From NCBI GenBank assembly GCA_000242235.1, contig JH590861.1:444809-508808 (forward strand): a DNA stretch of 64,000 nucleotides, given 5' to 3'. Shown here in pieces: positions 44,337 through 53,069 of the stretch (position 1 is its first letter; every line of letters starts with the position of its first letter). Both the position numbers and the translations under genes were made by a program. The notes below the pieces were generated by a model, which had not been told where the DNA came from, ran no database searches, and worked only from the letters and a program-made list of their open reading frames with translations. This DNA is from Stomatobaculum longum (GTDB lineage: Bacteria; Bacillota; Clostridia; Lachnospirales; Lachnospiraceae).

Positions 44337-45131
44337 TCACGCGTTGGTCAGGCCATAAAAATGCGCGAGCGGTCCCGAGCCTTTGCCGAGGTCAAGCCCG
44401 GCCTTCAGTGCGCCGGTGAGATAGGCCTTGGCGCGCTCCACGGACTCTGCCAGTGAAAAGCCCTTCGCGAGATTCGCGGCAATCGTGCTCGACAGGGTGC
44501 AACCTGTGCCGTGGGTATTTTCGGTCCAGATGCGCTCTCCGCGAAACCACTGTACAGTTCCCTGTCGGTAGAGAAGGTCGTTTGCCTCATTGACCCTATG
44601 TCCGCCTTTCAGCAACACGGCACAGTCATACCGATTTCCGATGCTCTCCGCTGCCCGCAACATATCTTCCTCGGTATGAATGGTCAAACCGGAAAGCAGC
44701 TCTGCCTCGGGAATATTGGGTGTCACCAGCAGGGCGAGCGGAAACAGTTCTTCCGTCAACGCCTGCACGGCATCGGTTTTCAGCAGCGGCGCGCCGGAGG
44801 TTGCGACCATCACGGGGTCCAGTACCACATTGACCGCCCCGTACTGCCGCAATTTTTCCGCAATCACATGAATCAGTTCGCCGGAGGCCACCATGCCGAT
44901 TTTGACTGCATCGGGCGTGATGTCCTCAAAGATTGCGTCCAGTTGCTGCCCCAGAAACTCTGGGCTCACCTCCTGAATCGCGCGGACACCGGTTGTATTC
45001 TGTGCCGTCAGCGCCGTGATTGCGCTCATCGCATAGACTCCCTGCATGGTCATGGTCTTAAGATCTGCCTGAATTCCCGCGCCGCCGCTGCAATCGCTCC
45101 CGGCGATGCTGAGCGCTGTGTGTACTTTCAT
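44337..45131 (-). CDS. thiD: Hydroxymethylpyrimidine/phosphomethylpyrimidine kinase
   Basis: Phosphorylates HMP and HMP-P, supplying HMP-PP for thiamine phosphate. 264 residues from ATG 45131 (GGAGG 8 bases before); an upstream in-frame start would add 16 residues. Ribokinase-fold signatures: ALSIAGSDCSGGAGIQADLKT, VMVATSGAPLL, TPNIPEAELLSG, VLLKGGH, and the catalytic-anion-hole ENTHGTGCTLSS. Last thiamine gene of the riboswitch operon. Confidence 0.96.
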   Translation of the reverse strand: MKVHTALSIAGSDCSGGAGIQADLKTMTMQGVYAMSAITALTAQNTTGVRAIQEVSPEFLGQQLDAIFEDITPDAVKIGMVASGELIHVIAEKLRQYGAVNVVLDPVMVATSGAPLLKTDAVQALTEELFPLALLVTPNIPEAELLSGLTIHTEEDMLRAAESIGNRYDCAVLLKGGHRVNEANDLLYRQGTVQWFRGERIWTENTHGTGCTLSSTIAANLAKGFSLAESVERAKAYLTGALKAGLDLGKGSGPLAHFYGLTNA

Positions 45132-45168
45132 CTCATGTCCTCCTTCCGCTCGTTTCTTATCAATCCTT

Positions 45169-45816
45169 TCACTTTTCAAGTTCTGTCATCTCCTGCGACA
45201 AGCCGTAGAGCAGGCGACACTCTGCCGTGATATCTGCCGCGGAGAAAATTGCGCTGACCAGGGCGACGCCGTCGACACCGGTGCCCGCGAGTTCGAGCAG
45301 ATTCGACTTGTTGATTCCGCCGATTGCGACCACTGGAATCGAAACAGCGTCACAGATTGCGCGGAGTGTCTCCTTGGTCACCAAACTTGCATCTGTCTTG
45401 GTGGATGTCGCAAACATGGCGCCGACGCCGAGATAGTCCGCGCCGCCCTCTGCCGCTGCGCGCGCTTCTTCGACGGTATGCACCGATACGCCTATCATCA
45501 TCTCTTGCCCGACCAGACGGCGCACAGCGGCGACATCCATATCGTCCTGCCCCACATGTACGCCGTCGGCGTGGCAGCGGAGGGCAAGTGCGACATTGTC
45601 ATTGATGAAAAAGGGCACGCGATACCCCTTGCAGAGCGAAAAGATTTCCTCGGCTTCCCGAAGAAACTGCTCCTCATCCAGCTCCTTTTCGCGGAGTTGG
45701 ACGCAGGTCACACCGCCCCGAAGCGCTGCCGCCACCTGCCCCGCGAGGCTTTGTTTTCCGACCCAGGTTCTGTCCGTCACGGCGTAGAGCCGCATCATCT
45801 CCTCAGTACACTTCAT
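45169..45816 (-). CDS. thiE: Thiamine-phosphate synthase
   Basis: Joins HMP-PP and HET-P to thiamine phosphate. 215 residues, TIM-barrel: LYAVTDR start, GVTCVQLREK, FFINDNVALALRCHADGVHVGQDD, DYLGVGAMFATSTK, and VVAIGGINKSN phosphate-binding end. Start ATG 45816 lies inside the 3' end of thiM (14-base overlap), served by AGAAAGG. Confidence 0.96.
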   Translation of the reverse strand: MKCTEEMMRLYAVTDRTWVGKQSLAGQVAAALRGGVTCVQLREKELDEEQFLREAEEIFSLCKGYRVPFFINDNVALALRCHADGVHVGQDDMDVAAVRRLVGQEMMIGVSVHTVEEARAAAEGGADYLGVGAMFATSTKTDASLVTKETLRAICDAVSIPVVAIGGINKSNLLELAGTGVDGVALVSAIFSAADITAECRLLYGLSQEMTELEK

Positions 45817-46624
45817 AGCGCGCGCCTTTCTCTAAAGTCTCCGGTGTCATGTTGTAAATCGCATCAATGATGCCGTTCCGGTAAGTCGCATTGCCGTCGG
45901 TCGCGCTGCGTCTCTCATAGGCGAGCTCCCCGGCGTAGCCCATCGCAGCGACAGCCGCCGCAGTAGCTTCGAGCGCCTGCTCTCTGTTGGCCGCGACAAA
46001 AGCCGCTGTCATCGCAGAAAGCTGGCAGCCTGTTCCCGTGATCGAAGCCATCATCGGATGCCCGTTTCGGATGCAGTACGCCCGGCTGCTGTCCGCCACA
46101 ATATCAATCGCACCGGTAATGGCAATGACAGCGCCGGTTTTCGCTGCAAATGCCTTCGCGAAGGCGACCATCTCCGGGAGATTTTCATCTGTCACTCTGT
46201 CGGCGACATCCGCATCCACGCCATTCGTGGTGCCGTTGCCGTACGCCAGGGTTTTGATCTCGGAGATGTTACCGCGAATCACCGTGAATTTCACTTCTTT
46301 CAAAAGCCGCTCCGCCGTCTCCGTGCGCAGCTTCGAGGCACCGGCACCTACCGGATCCAGCACAACCGGATGTCCCAGCACATTTGCCCGCTTTCCCGCG
46401 AGCAGCATGGATGCTATGGTGCGCCGGTTCAAGGTGCCGATGTTGATGTTGAGACCCGCACAGAGCGCGGTGATTTCCTCGACCTCTTCTTCATCATCCG
46501 CCATAATCGGAGAAGCACCGCAGGCAAGCAACATGTTGGCGCAGTCATTGACTGTCACATAGTTCGTGATGTTGTGCACGAGTGGACAAGCCTTTCTCAC
46601 ATTGGCAAATATCGTCTGAAACAT
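45803..46624 (-). CDS. thiM: Hydroxyethylthiazole kinase
   Basis: Salvage kinase for the thiazole moiety of thiamine. 273 residues from ATG 46624, behind GAGGAGG; the much longer open frame upstream lies over thiW in another frame and is not real. Family motifs: CPLVHNITNYVTVNDCANMLLACGASPIM at the N-terminus, PVVLDPVGAGASKLR, VIRGNISEIK, and ASITGTGCQLSA. No thiC or thiazole-synthesis genes are near, so the operon is for salvage. Confidence 0.96.
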   Translation of the reverse strand: MFQTIFANVRKACPLVHNITNYVTVNDCANMLLACGASPIMADDEEEVEEITALCAGLNINIGTLNRRTIASMLLAGKRANVLGHPVVLDPVGAGASKLRTETAERLLKEVKFTVIRGNISEIKTLAYGNGTTNGVDADVADRVTDENLPEMVAFAKAFAAKTGAVIAITGAIDIVADSSRAYCIRNGHPMMASITGTGCQLSAMTAAFVAANREQALEATAAAVAAMGYAGELAYERRSATDGNATYRNGIIDAIYNMTPETLEKGARYEVY

Positions 46625-46635
46625 ACTTTTCCTCC

Positions 46636-47154
46636 TCATCCATGAATCGCTTCCCGCATATGTCGCAGGAGTCCGGCTGTCTGCAAGCTGTAAATCAGAA
46701 TCGCGGCCAGAATCGCACCGCCGACCGTAGAAATCAGAAACGGAACCACAAATACATAAAAGGCAAGACCCGCAGCGCTCTTTCCCATCCAAAAGATGGC
46801 AACCGGATAGGCGCAGAGACCGCCGAGCACCGCCGTGCCAAACACTTCTCCGAGCAGTGTTCCCGGGATACTTTTCGTCTTTGCATACACGAGCCCGCAA
46901 AGCAGGGCGCCAAACATGCCGCCGGGAAATGCCATAAGACTGCCGATCCCAAGCAAATTGCGGATCAGCGCAGCCGCAAATGCCACAGCGAGGCCGTATC
47001 CGGGCCCCAGCAACACCGCGCAGAGGATATTCACCGCATGCTGCACCGGTGCGCATTTGCTCCCGAAAGCCGGAAACGAAAACAGACTTCCCAGTACCGC
47101 AACCGCACAGAACAGACCGGCCAAGGCCACTTTCCTGATATCAAGCCGCTTCAT
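46636..47154 (-). CDS. thiW: ThiW, S component of an ECF thiamine-precursor transporter
   Basis: 172-residue membrane protein with about five or six hydrophobic segments, from ATG 47154 behind AGAGGGAGA. The segment FPAFGSKCAPVQHAVNILCAVLLGPGYG and the later GSLMAFPGGMFGALLCG match ThiW, thought to bring in the thiazole precursor using a shared ECF ATPase/T module encoded elsewhere. It is the first gene after the TPP riboswitch. Confidence 0.93.
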   Translation of the reverse strand: MKRLDIRKVALAGLFCAVAVLGSLFSFPAFGSKCAPVQHAVNILCAVLLGPGYGLAVAFAAALIRNLLGIGSLMAFPGGMFGALLCGLVYAKTKSIPGTLLGEVFGTAVLGGLCAYPVAIFWMGKSAAGLAFYVFVVPFLISTVGGAILAAILIYSLQTAGLLRHMREAIHG

Positions 47155-47184
47155 TTTGATTCTCCCTCTTTCACTGAAATTTGA

Positions 47185-47222
47185 ACAAAAACAGGAGGAA
47201 GCCACCAGCGGCATCCTCCTGT
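47185..47222 (-). terminator. Riboswitch-controlled terminator
   Basis: Minus-strand stem ACAGGAGGAtGCC with GGCtTCCTCCTGT (one mismatch), 6-base loop, then TTTTTG. It lies between the TPP aptamer and thiW, so TPP binding is expected to cause premature termination. Confidence 0.88.
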
Positions 47223-47242
47223 CAAAGTCACAGAGCAAAAGA

Positions 47243-47324
47243 AGTTCCTACGGTGGCATTACCCACATCAGGTATAAGGGTCGAAGGTCATCCTTCCTCT
47301 CAGCCTGTCACACAAGCTCCCCTG
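47243..47324 (-). promoter_or_regulatory. TPP riboswitch (THI element)
   Basis: Minus-strand sequence carries the conserved THI-box parts in order: CAGGGGAGC, GGCTGAGAGG, GACCCTTATACCTGATG, GGGTAATGCC and CGTAGGAA. It precedes thiW and the whole thiW-thiM-thiE-thiD operon, with a terminator hairpin after it. Confidence 0.95.
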
Positions 47325-47488
47325 TATTGAGTTCGTTGCTAGTATACACCCGTTTCCACCCCTGGACAAGCAAAACCGACCGTATTGAATTCATCTTTTC
47401 CAAATCTTATATCTCGTCCGCCGGCATCTTCGAACGTACAGGTATGATACTCACTCCATGTAAAGTCGGTTCTGTGCGGCAAAGAATC

Positions 47489-48617
47489 TCAGTAGTGATC
47501 TCCAAGATAGGTCAGATTGCTCTCTTTTCCCTTTCCGCTTAAATACTGATTGACATTACTCTCTGTGATATCAATCAGTTCCATCCGATAGCAGGGCGCA
47601 GTATAATCTGTTTCGACCGCCTGCTGCATTTTCTTTCGGATTTCCTCCGTAATATTCCCATCTCGATTATAAAGCCCATACCAAAAAATATATGCATCCG
47701 TATACTCTATCACTTTATTATCGAATCCGATAACTCTTGTTATGTCTTTTCCTCGTCTTCTATCAATCAGAAGTCGATGGGTAGATGGCATGAGAATATC
47801 CCAACACTCTATTCCATCCAGAGAAAATTGCTGCAGCTGATCTGTAAAATAAAATATTTTCGAAACGTTCGCATCATACCCTTCCACATCTATCTGTGCC
47901 AGCAGTTCCCATACGCCGTCGCCGTTGATATCCACGACGGCAAACTGTCCGCCCGAACGTCCCAAACCATTCCAGCTTCCGGTCAAGAAGCACCTTCCTG
48001 TAAGCCTCTACCGCTTTCTCGTTCCGGCTTCTCTCAATCTTCTTGCCGCTCGCATCGACCTGATTGCCGTCCGGTGTCGTCGTCGACACCAGCATCACGC
48101 CGTCCGCTCCCACATAGCAGGCACCGTCGACCCACTGGTTCACCGCCATACTGCCGTCGCTTAAAAAGTAGTAATACCGCCCCTCAAACTGTCGCCAGCC
48201 GTTTGCGATTACGCCGTTGTCATCGAGGTAGTAGTACTTGCCGTCCAGCTGCAGCCAGCTGGTCTTCATTCTGCCGTCGTCCGCGAAGTAGTACCAGTTG
48301 TTGTCAATGAGGCGCCAGCCGATCACGGGTTCACCCGCGTCGTTGTTGTAATACCAGCCGCCGTCCTTGCCCTGATACCAGCTGTTCATGTGGTATTTCT
48401 CCGGATCCAGCTGAATGGTAAAGTTCAGTTCGGTCGGCTCACCCGCCTCGCCGCTCTGATTCATCGCATAGCACTTAATCCGGTAGATTCCGTTTCGCCG
48501 GAACGTACGCGGCTCCGTATAGCTCTGCGGGGCGCTATCTGTACTGTCCGGCGCCTCCGAAAGCTCATACCGAATCTCCTTGCCGCTCTTACCTTTTCCC
48601 CCGTCACCGAAACACAA
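47489..48617 (-). pseudogene. Truncated and frameshifted cell-wall-repeat surface protein gene
   Basis: Paralogue of the protein at 35719-37233. The first frame (47874-48617) holds the beta domain and five cell-wall repeats but lacks the signal anchor and TPR part; its start lies 6 bases past the SH3b stop. Near 47975 an extra A (CGGAAGCTGG against CGGAGTTGG in the paralogue) shifts the frame, and the C-terminal domain continues at 47489-47986 (GGQFAVVDINGDGVWELL to the end). Loss of the export signal plus frameshift make it inactive as written. A base-call error could explain the frameshift but not the missing N-terminus. Confidence 0.82.
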
Positions 48618-48622
48618 CCTTC

Positions 48623-49405
48623 TTAGTAGCTCAGATACTGCGCCAGCGCATAGCCGCGCTTACCGTTATAAATCACCTCGTAAAAACCGTTGTCGGCTGT
48701 TCTCACATAGCTGACCGAAGCGCCGAGCGGAATGTGCGCGAGATCCGCGCCCTTCGTGTCCGGCACGCTGCGAAGCGTAATATACTCTCTGCAGTTCACA
48801 CAGAACATGGTCCGGTATGTCGGGCCGGGGACAGCGGTTGTCTCTACCGCGCCGACTGGCTTGTCCAGCCGCTCCGACTCATCCGGCTGGTAGTTAATGA
48901 GGTACGATGCGAGCGAATACCCTGTGGTTCCGTTGTAGATGACCTTGTAAAAACCGTTGTCCGCGGTCTCCAGCACTGTCACCGGCGCCGCAAACGGAAT
49001 CTGCTTTACGGCGCGCGCTGCCGTAGTCGGCGATTCGCGCAGCGAGATCGACTGCGCGCAGTGCGAGACATACATGGTGCGCGAGTAGTCCGTAGCTACA
49101 GTAGCCGCTGCGGTTACCGCCACCGATGCGGCTGTCGCTGCCGCTGTCACGGGCGGCGCGCCCTCTGTCGCTGCGGTCGTTGCGGGTGCTGTCGCCGCTG
49201 TCATAGCTGCCGTCTCGGTCTCCGCAGCGCTTGTTTCCGTCTCACGGCGCGTTTCCGTTTCACGGGTCTCTGTCTGCAGCGCCGCCGCCTCAAAGCGCTT
49301 CTCCGGTCTCTGACTCGCAATCAATACGCCGGCCACGATCCCCACAGCCACAACGCCCGCTGCCGCGAGCGCCACAATATGCGTTCTGCCCTTTCCTTCT
49401 GCCAT
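48623..49405 (-). CDS. Membrane-anchored protein with two SH3b domains
   Basis: 260 residues. An N-terminal membrane segment (HIVALAAAGVVAVGIVAGVLIA) is followed by a long Thr/Ala/Glu-rich spacer (about 40-105), then two bacterial SH3 domains at about 108-168 (SISLRESPTTAARAV, ADNGFYKVIYNGTTGYSLA) and 197-260 (YITLRSVPDTKGADL, ADNGFYEVIYNGKRGYALA). Such domains bind cell-wall peptides. It is probably exposed on the outer face. GGGGGGAG ribosome binding site; 18 bases downstream of the M14 gene. A scrap of a paralogue remains at 37237-37404. Confidence 0.87.
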   Translation of the reverse strand: MAEGKGRTHIVALAAAGVVAVGIVAGVLIASQRPEKRFEAAALQTETRETETRRETETSAAETETAAMTAATAPATTAATEGAPPVTAAATAASVAVTAAATVATDYSRTMYVSHCAQSISLRESPTTAARAVKQIPFAAPVTVLETADNGFYKVIYNGTTGYSLASYLINYQPDESERLDKPVGAVETTAVPGPTYRTMFCVNCREYITLRSVPDTKGADLAHIPLGASVSYVRTADNGFYEVIYNGKRGYALAQYLSY

Positions 49406-49423
49406 TTCGTTTGCTCCCCCCGG

Positions 49424-50659
49424 TTATTTTGTTTCACTGATGCGGTGTACTTCGCCTTTTACAATCATCTCCAGTGTCATCGGCACCACATCCTTATTCT
49501 CGCGCCAAATGCTTTCCATCTGCGTCGGATCCACCGGGTTTCCGCCGTGCCCCGCCTCAATCGTGAGACTCGGGATACCCATCTTCGAGATGGCCCAGTC
49601 CTTATATCCGGCTGTGTCGAGCACCTGAAAATTGCCGTCCAGGCGGTAGCCGGTCAGTTCCGCGGTTCGCTTTGCGAGGGCCAGGGTCATGTCGCGAAGC
49701 GCCCCCTCCTGCCCGAAGTTCCAGTAAATCACTTCGCCCTGCGTGTGGTAACTGAGAGTCGCGTCAAATTTGACCCGCCGGGTCAGATCGGCGAGCGCCT
49801 TCGACTCAATCTCACACTCCGGCGCCGTTCCCTTATAGTGATCCGCCGAGGCGTGCCCGAGGTGATCGTTATACGACTCCCAGAGCGCATCGAAATTCCG
49901 GTTCAGATCGACACCGTTTGCATTCGACTTCCACTGCTGCAAATAGCCCGCCGTGAGCTGCTTTCCGTCCTTTGATGCGATATTTCGGACCGTCTCCCGC
50001 ACAGCTTCCGTGTGAATGCCGTCCATGCCGAGCTGGCTGATGCTGACACCGTCCGGGTTTGCCATCGGAATCAAGTGGATCTCCGTGTCCGCAAGCAAAT
50101 CTCTGATTGCGGCATCGCGGAAACTGCCGTTCTTCTGCTGCGCGGCCAGCAGTTCCACGGTCTGCCGCATCACAAGCTGCACTGTAATATATTCCCGCGC
50201 GTGAATACCGCCGAAGACCAGCAGATGATGTTTTGCCTCCGGATTCCCGATGCGGAGGTCATAGAGCTGATTGCCGTCGACTGTCTTGTCGAGCACATCG
50301 ACCCGCAGCGCGCTCCCCGCCTGCTTTTGCAACTGACTCAGGTCCCGCTGAAATTCTCCGTAGGTATAGCGACTGCTCTGAAAGCAGAGATAGGTCTCCG
50401 CAGCCAGCGCTTCCGTCGGTGCTTCGCTGCTTTCTGCGGTTGATGCTGTCTCCGCGGCACGCTCGTTCGCGGCAGAGGTTGTTTCTGCCGCGCCGCTCTC
50501 TGTCACAGCGGCCGCATGACTCGCAACGTGCGTATTTTTCTTCACCTTGGCCGCGACCGTCGTTTGTCCCACTGCCTTGACCTCCTGCGACTTTGCGCCG
50601 CACGCCACACTCGCTGCGATACAGCAAAGAAATAAGACCCCCACAAACTTCTTTTTCAT
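49424..50659 (-). CDS. M14-family zinc carboxypeptidase lipoprotein
   Basis: 411 residues, lipobox ASVAC (Cys20), then a Ser/Thr/Ala/Glu-rich spacer to about 95. The M14 metallopeptidase domain has the zinc motif GGIHAREYI (HxxE), substrate-binding NRNFDALWE, second zinc His in LSYHTQGEVIYW, and catalytic Glu in SLTIEAGHGG. The family includes gamma-D-glutamyl-diamino acid peptidases that trim peptidoglycan stem peptides, and location beside SH3b and cell-wall-repeat genes supports a wall substrate. AAAGGGGG ribosome binding site. Confidence 0.9.
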   Translation of the reverse strand: MKKKFVGVLFLCCIAASVACGAKSQEVKAVGQTTVAAKVKKNTHVASHAAAVTESGAAETTSAANERAAETASTAESSEAPTEALAAETYLCFQSSRYTYGEFQRDLSQLQKQAGSALRVDVLDKTVDGNQLYDLRIGNPEAKHHLLVFGGIHAREYITVQLVMRQTVELLAAQQKNGSFRDAAIRDLLADTEIHLIPMANPDGVSISQLGMDGIHTEAVRETVRNIASKDGKQLTAGYLQQWKSNANGVDLNRNFDALWESYNDHLGHASADHYKGTAPECEIESKALADLTRRVKFDATLSYHTQGEVIYWNFGQEGALRDMTLALAKRTAELTGYRLDGNFQVLDTAGYKDWAISKMGIPSLTIEAGHGGNPVDPTQMESIWRENKDVVPMTLEMIVKGEVHRISETK

Positions 50660-50942
50660 GACACATCCCCCTTTCTCTTACCTGCTTATCTGCGCCGCTA
50701 TGATACCTGACAGTTTGGCGCAGCCCCTTCGCCGACTTCTTCTCATCTTGTTGCCAAAAAATCCGCCTCTCGGAACTTTGCCCCGATAACCTGCGCTGTT
50801 AATCCACTCTCCCTTCTTCATTCGGCTTATCAACATTGTCTGCACCTTCTCAATCAGGGTATAACTCACTGTCTCCCGATGGCGGATCATTATGCCCTAC
50901 AGCCGCAACAGCTGCTTGCTGTCGCTTCACTTCTCGCAATAT

Positions 50943-52859
50943 TCAGCCCAGGTCGTAGGCAACCGTCTTTTCCGCCGAGAGCCACTGACTCTCCGGGTAC
51001 AGAACCGCGCGGCACCTGCGGTAGGCGCTCGAGAGGGAGAGCACTTCCCTTGCGATATACTCACCTGCCTCTGTGCGCTCTACCGCTATCGCGCGTTCCG
51101 GCTCCCTTCCTTCCGCAAATCGGAGCGGCAACAGAATATCACAGACATTTCGCGCGGCATCATAGCCGGGCAGTGCCACGCTCCGGTTCCAGCGAAACTC
51201 CCGCAGACTGCGGTTCACAATCTGTCCGAACGCCTGCTTCATCGCCTCCGATACTCCCGGCACCTCTTCGATTTGTTTGCCTAAGTTCGCGAAATACCGG
51301 TTTCGCGCCGCATTGTCCGGATGCAGGGTATAGACCTCTTCCGGTGTGCTGTCCCCGCCTGTCAGCATCTCCCGCGTGCAAAAACTCTGTAAAAAATCGA
51401 GCGGGAGTCTCTTCGTCTGCTCCGTGAGTATCCGCCAGTAATCGCAGTACAGCGCCGCGCCGTCCGACAAAGCCTGTATCTCCGGAAACTCATACGCGGC
51501 TGCGGGCGGGAGTGTTTCAAAGTGACGGGAAACATCCTCAAACGCCTGTGTCCCGACGGCCGCAAAACTCTCCAGATTCCAGCGCGGACCGGTCTTCAAA
51601 AGATTATTTTTAAAGAACGCATAAATCGGTCTGAAATCCGCTGTGACAAGCCCGGTATGGCAGATTCCGTACTGCACATCTTGATAGCCGGGCAAGGTTT
51701 CCCGGCAATGCCGGAACTTATGCTCGGCGCATATCCGGGAAATGTGGTTCTCCATATATCTGCCGAGGATGGGAGCCGTCACCGAGACAGGTAAAGCAGC
51801 CTCTCCGTAGCTCCAGCGCTCCGGGCGCAGGAGCTTCACAAGTCTCTGTAACCTCTCGTGCGACGCCTTGGCGAAAGGGCGTGAATCCCGCAAGGTAGCG
51901 GCTTCAGGTGCCTCCGAAGCCCTCCTGTCTTCGGGGATGCGTTCTGCCTCAATTTTTCGCGGCGTTTGTCCGGACGCTCGCTCTTCACGGTGCAGCCGGA
52001 CCACATGATAGAGACTCTTACCGTTGGCGGATGCCTTCATCCGAACATCAAGCAGAGACGGAAACTGTTTTAAAAACAGGAAACCGTCACCGGTGCCGTA
52101 CTTCTTATAATCCACGCCGGTTTGCCGCAAGAATTCAAGAAAAGACTTCGCGGCTCTCCACCTGTTTTCCTCGAGGGAAATCTGTTGCGCCCGTTTCAAA
52201 ATCTCTTTTTTAAGCCGTTCTCTCAGACTATCGTCCAGAGCGAATTTCGGACTTTCCGGCTCGCTCTCACAAGCCGCCGCGCTTTCCGCCCTGCGGGGAA
52301 CGTTCATCTCAAAGCGGCGAAGTCGCACCACTGCCTCCGCTTTTGTCCCGGACGGATCGGAAGATTGCAACTCAATCTGTTCCGCAAACTGCTGCAGAAA
52401 CGGATTCAGCTGGATGAAGCCATACTCTTTATAGTTGATGCCTGCCGCAGCCACGGCGTTTCCGACCTGCGTGATATAAATCCATTCGCCCTGCTCCAGC
52501 GACAAATTTTGCAAGATGTCCCGAAGCAGCTTGGCTAAAGCCGGCTTCTTTTCATCCGGAACCTTGCCATCCTGCCGCCTCTTTTGACGTCTTAATTGAC
52601 GGTACTGCCGCAAAATGACATAGCTTCTTTCCGGCTCTCCCGCCTGTGTGGCAGCACTGTCCGTGATGGCAAGGTCTTCCGGAAAGAACTCCAAAAAGGC
52701 GCGCAGCGTCTCTGCGCCGTATTCTTGATATCGAATCCCTACCTTCCGCAATTCCTGTTCTAATTTGTCCGTGCCGACCCAACCGTAGTCATGCCTTTGG
52801 AGGTTCAGCAGCGCCTCAAAGAGCAAAGGCCGCAGTTTTTCCCGCTCATTCTCTTTCAC
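50943..52859 (-). CDS. LOTUS/OST-HTH protein with C-terminal DUF3825-like domain (copy B)
   Basis: 638 residues, GTG start behind AGGGGGAATTCT. Three LOTUS-like winged helices at about 6-86 (YGWVGTDKLEQELRKVGIRY), 104-182 (GEWIYITQVGNAVAAAGINY) and 210-290 (YKKYGTGDGFLFLKQFP). A Lys/Arg/Glu-rich linker leads into a DUF3825-like domain (about 340-630; CHTGLVTADFRPIYAFFKNN, YCDYWRILTEQTKRLPLDFL). Same architecture as 37388-39478 but well diverged. Presumed cytoplasmic RNA-binding protein; no catalytic motif seen. An M14 peptidase and the SH3b gene follow on the same strand. Confidence 0.82.
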   Translation of the reverse strand: MKENEREKLRPLLFEALLNLQRHDYGWVGTDKLEQELRKVGIRYQEYGAETLRAFLEFFPEDLAITDSAATQAGEPERSYVILRQYRQLRRQKRRQDGKVPDEKKPALAKLLRDILQNLSLEQGEWIYITQVGNAVAAAGINYKEYGFIQLNPFLQQFAEQIELQSSDPSGTKAEAVVRLRRFEMNVPRRAESAAACESEPESPKFALDDSLRERLKKEILKRAQQISLEENRWRAAKSFLEFLRQTGVDYKKYGTGDGFLFLKQFPSLLDVRMKASANGKSLYHVVRLHREERASGQTPRKIEAERIPEDRRASEAPEAATLRDSRPFAKASHERLQRLVKLLRPERWSYGEAALPVSVTAPILGRYMENHISRICAEHKFRHCRETLPGYQDVQYGICHTGLVTADFRPIYAFFKNNLLKTGPRWNLESFAAVGTQAFEDVSRHFETLPPAAAYEFPEIQALSDGAALYCDYWRILTEQTKRLPLDFLQSFCTREMLTGGDSTPEEVYTLHPDNAARNRYFANLGKQIEEVPGVSEAMKQAFGQIVNRSLREFRWNRSVALPGYDAARNVCDILLPLRFAEGREPERAIAVERTEAGEYIAREVLSLSSAYRRCRAVLYPESQWLSAEKTVAYDLG

Positions 52860-52948
52860 AGAATTCCCCCTCTTCCGTCCCGCGCCCTTGCAAAATGACT
52901 GTTTTTTTCTTACACTTTGGCGCGTTTCTTCATAATTCTTTCATATTT

Positions 52949-52977
52949 ACCTTACTTCCTGTACAGACTTCCGTCAA
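52949..52977 (-). promoter_or_regulatory. Predicted promoter of LOTUS copy B
   Basis: Minus-strand -35 TTGACG (52972-52977), 17-base spacer, -10 TAAGGT (52949-52954). AACTTGACG, GGAAGTA and the downstream GGTAA and TATGAA match the copy A promoter at 39594-39622. Confidence 0.65.
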
Positions 52978-53025
52978 GTTAGAAAGCGGGAAATGCTTGT
53001 ATACCTGCTATGATGCGAAAAAGTA

Positions 53026-53057
53026 CAAAAAGGGCAGCCCTCTTGTCGAGCCGCCCT
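53026..53057 (-). terminator. Intrinsic terminator after the DUF364-type gene
   Basis: Minus-strand AGGGCGGCTC pairs with GGGCTGCCCT (two G-U pairs) around a 7-base loop, followed by TTTTTG. Confidence 0.82.
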
Positions 53058-53069
53058 GAGACACCGGAA

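Noticed and set aside
50678..50890. 70-codon minus-strand open frame between the LOTUS B and M14 genes
   Set aside because: Basic, featureless product with no convincing ribosome binding site or family resemblance; more likely chance.
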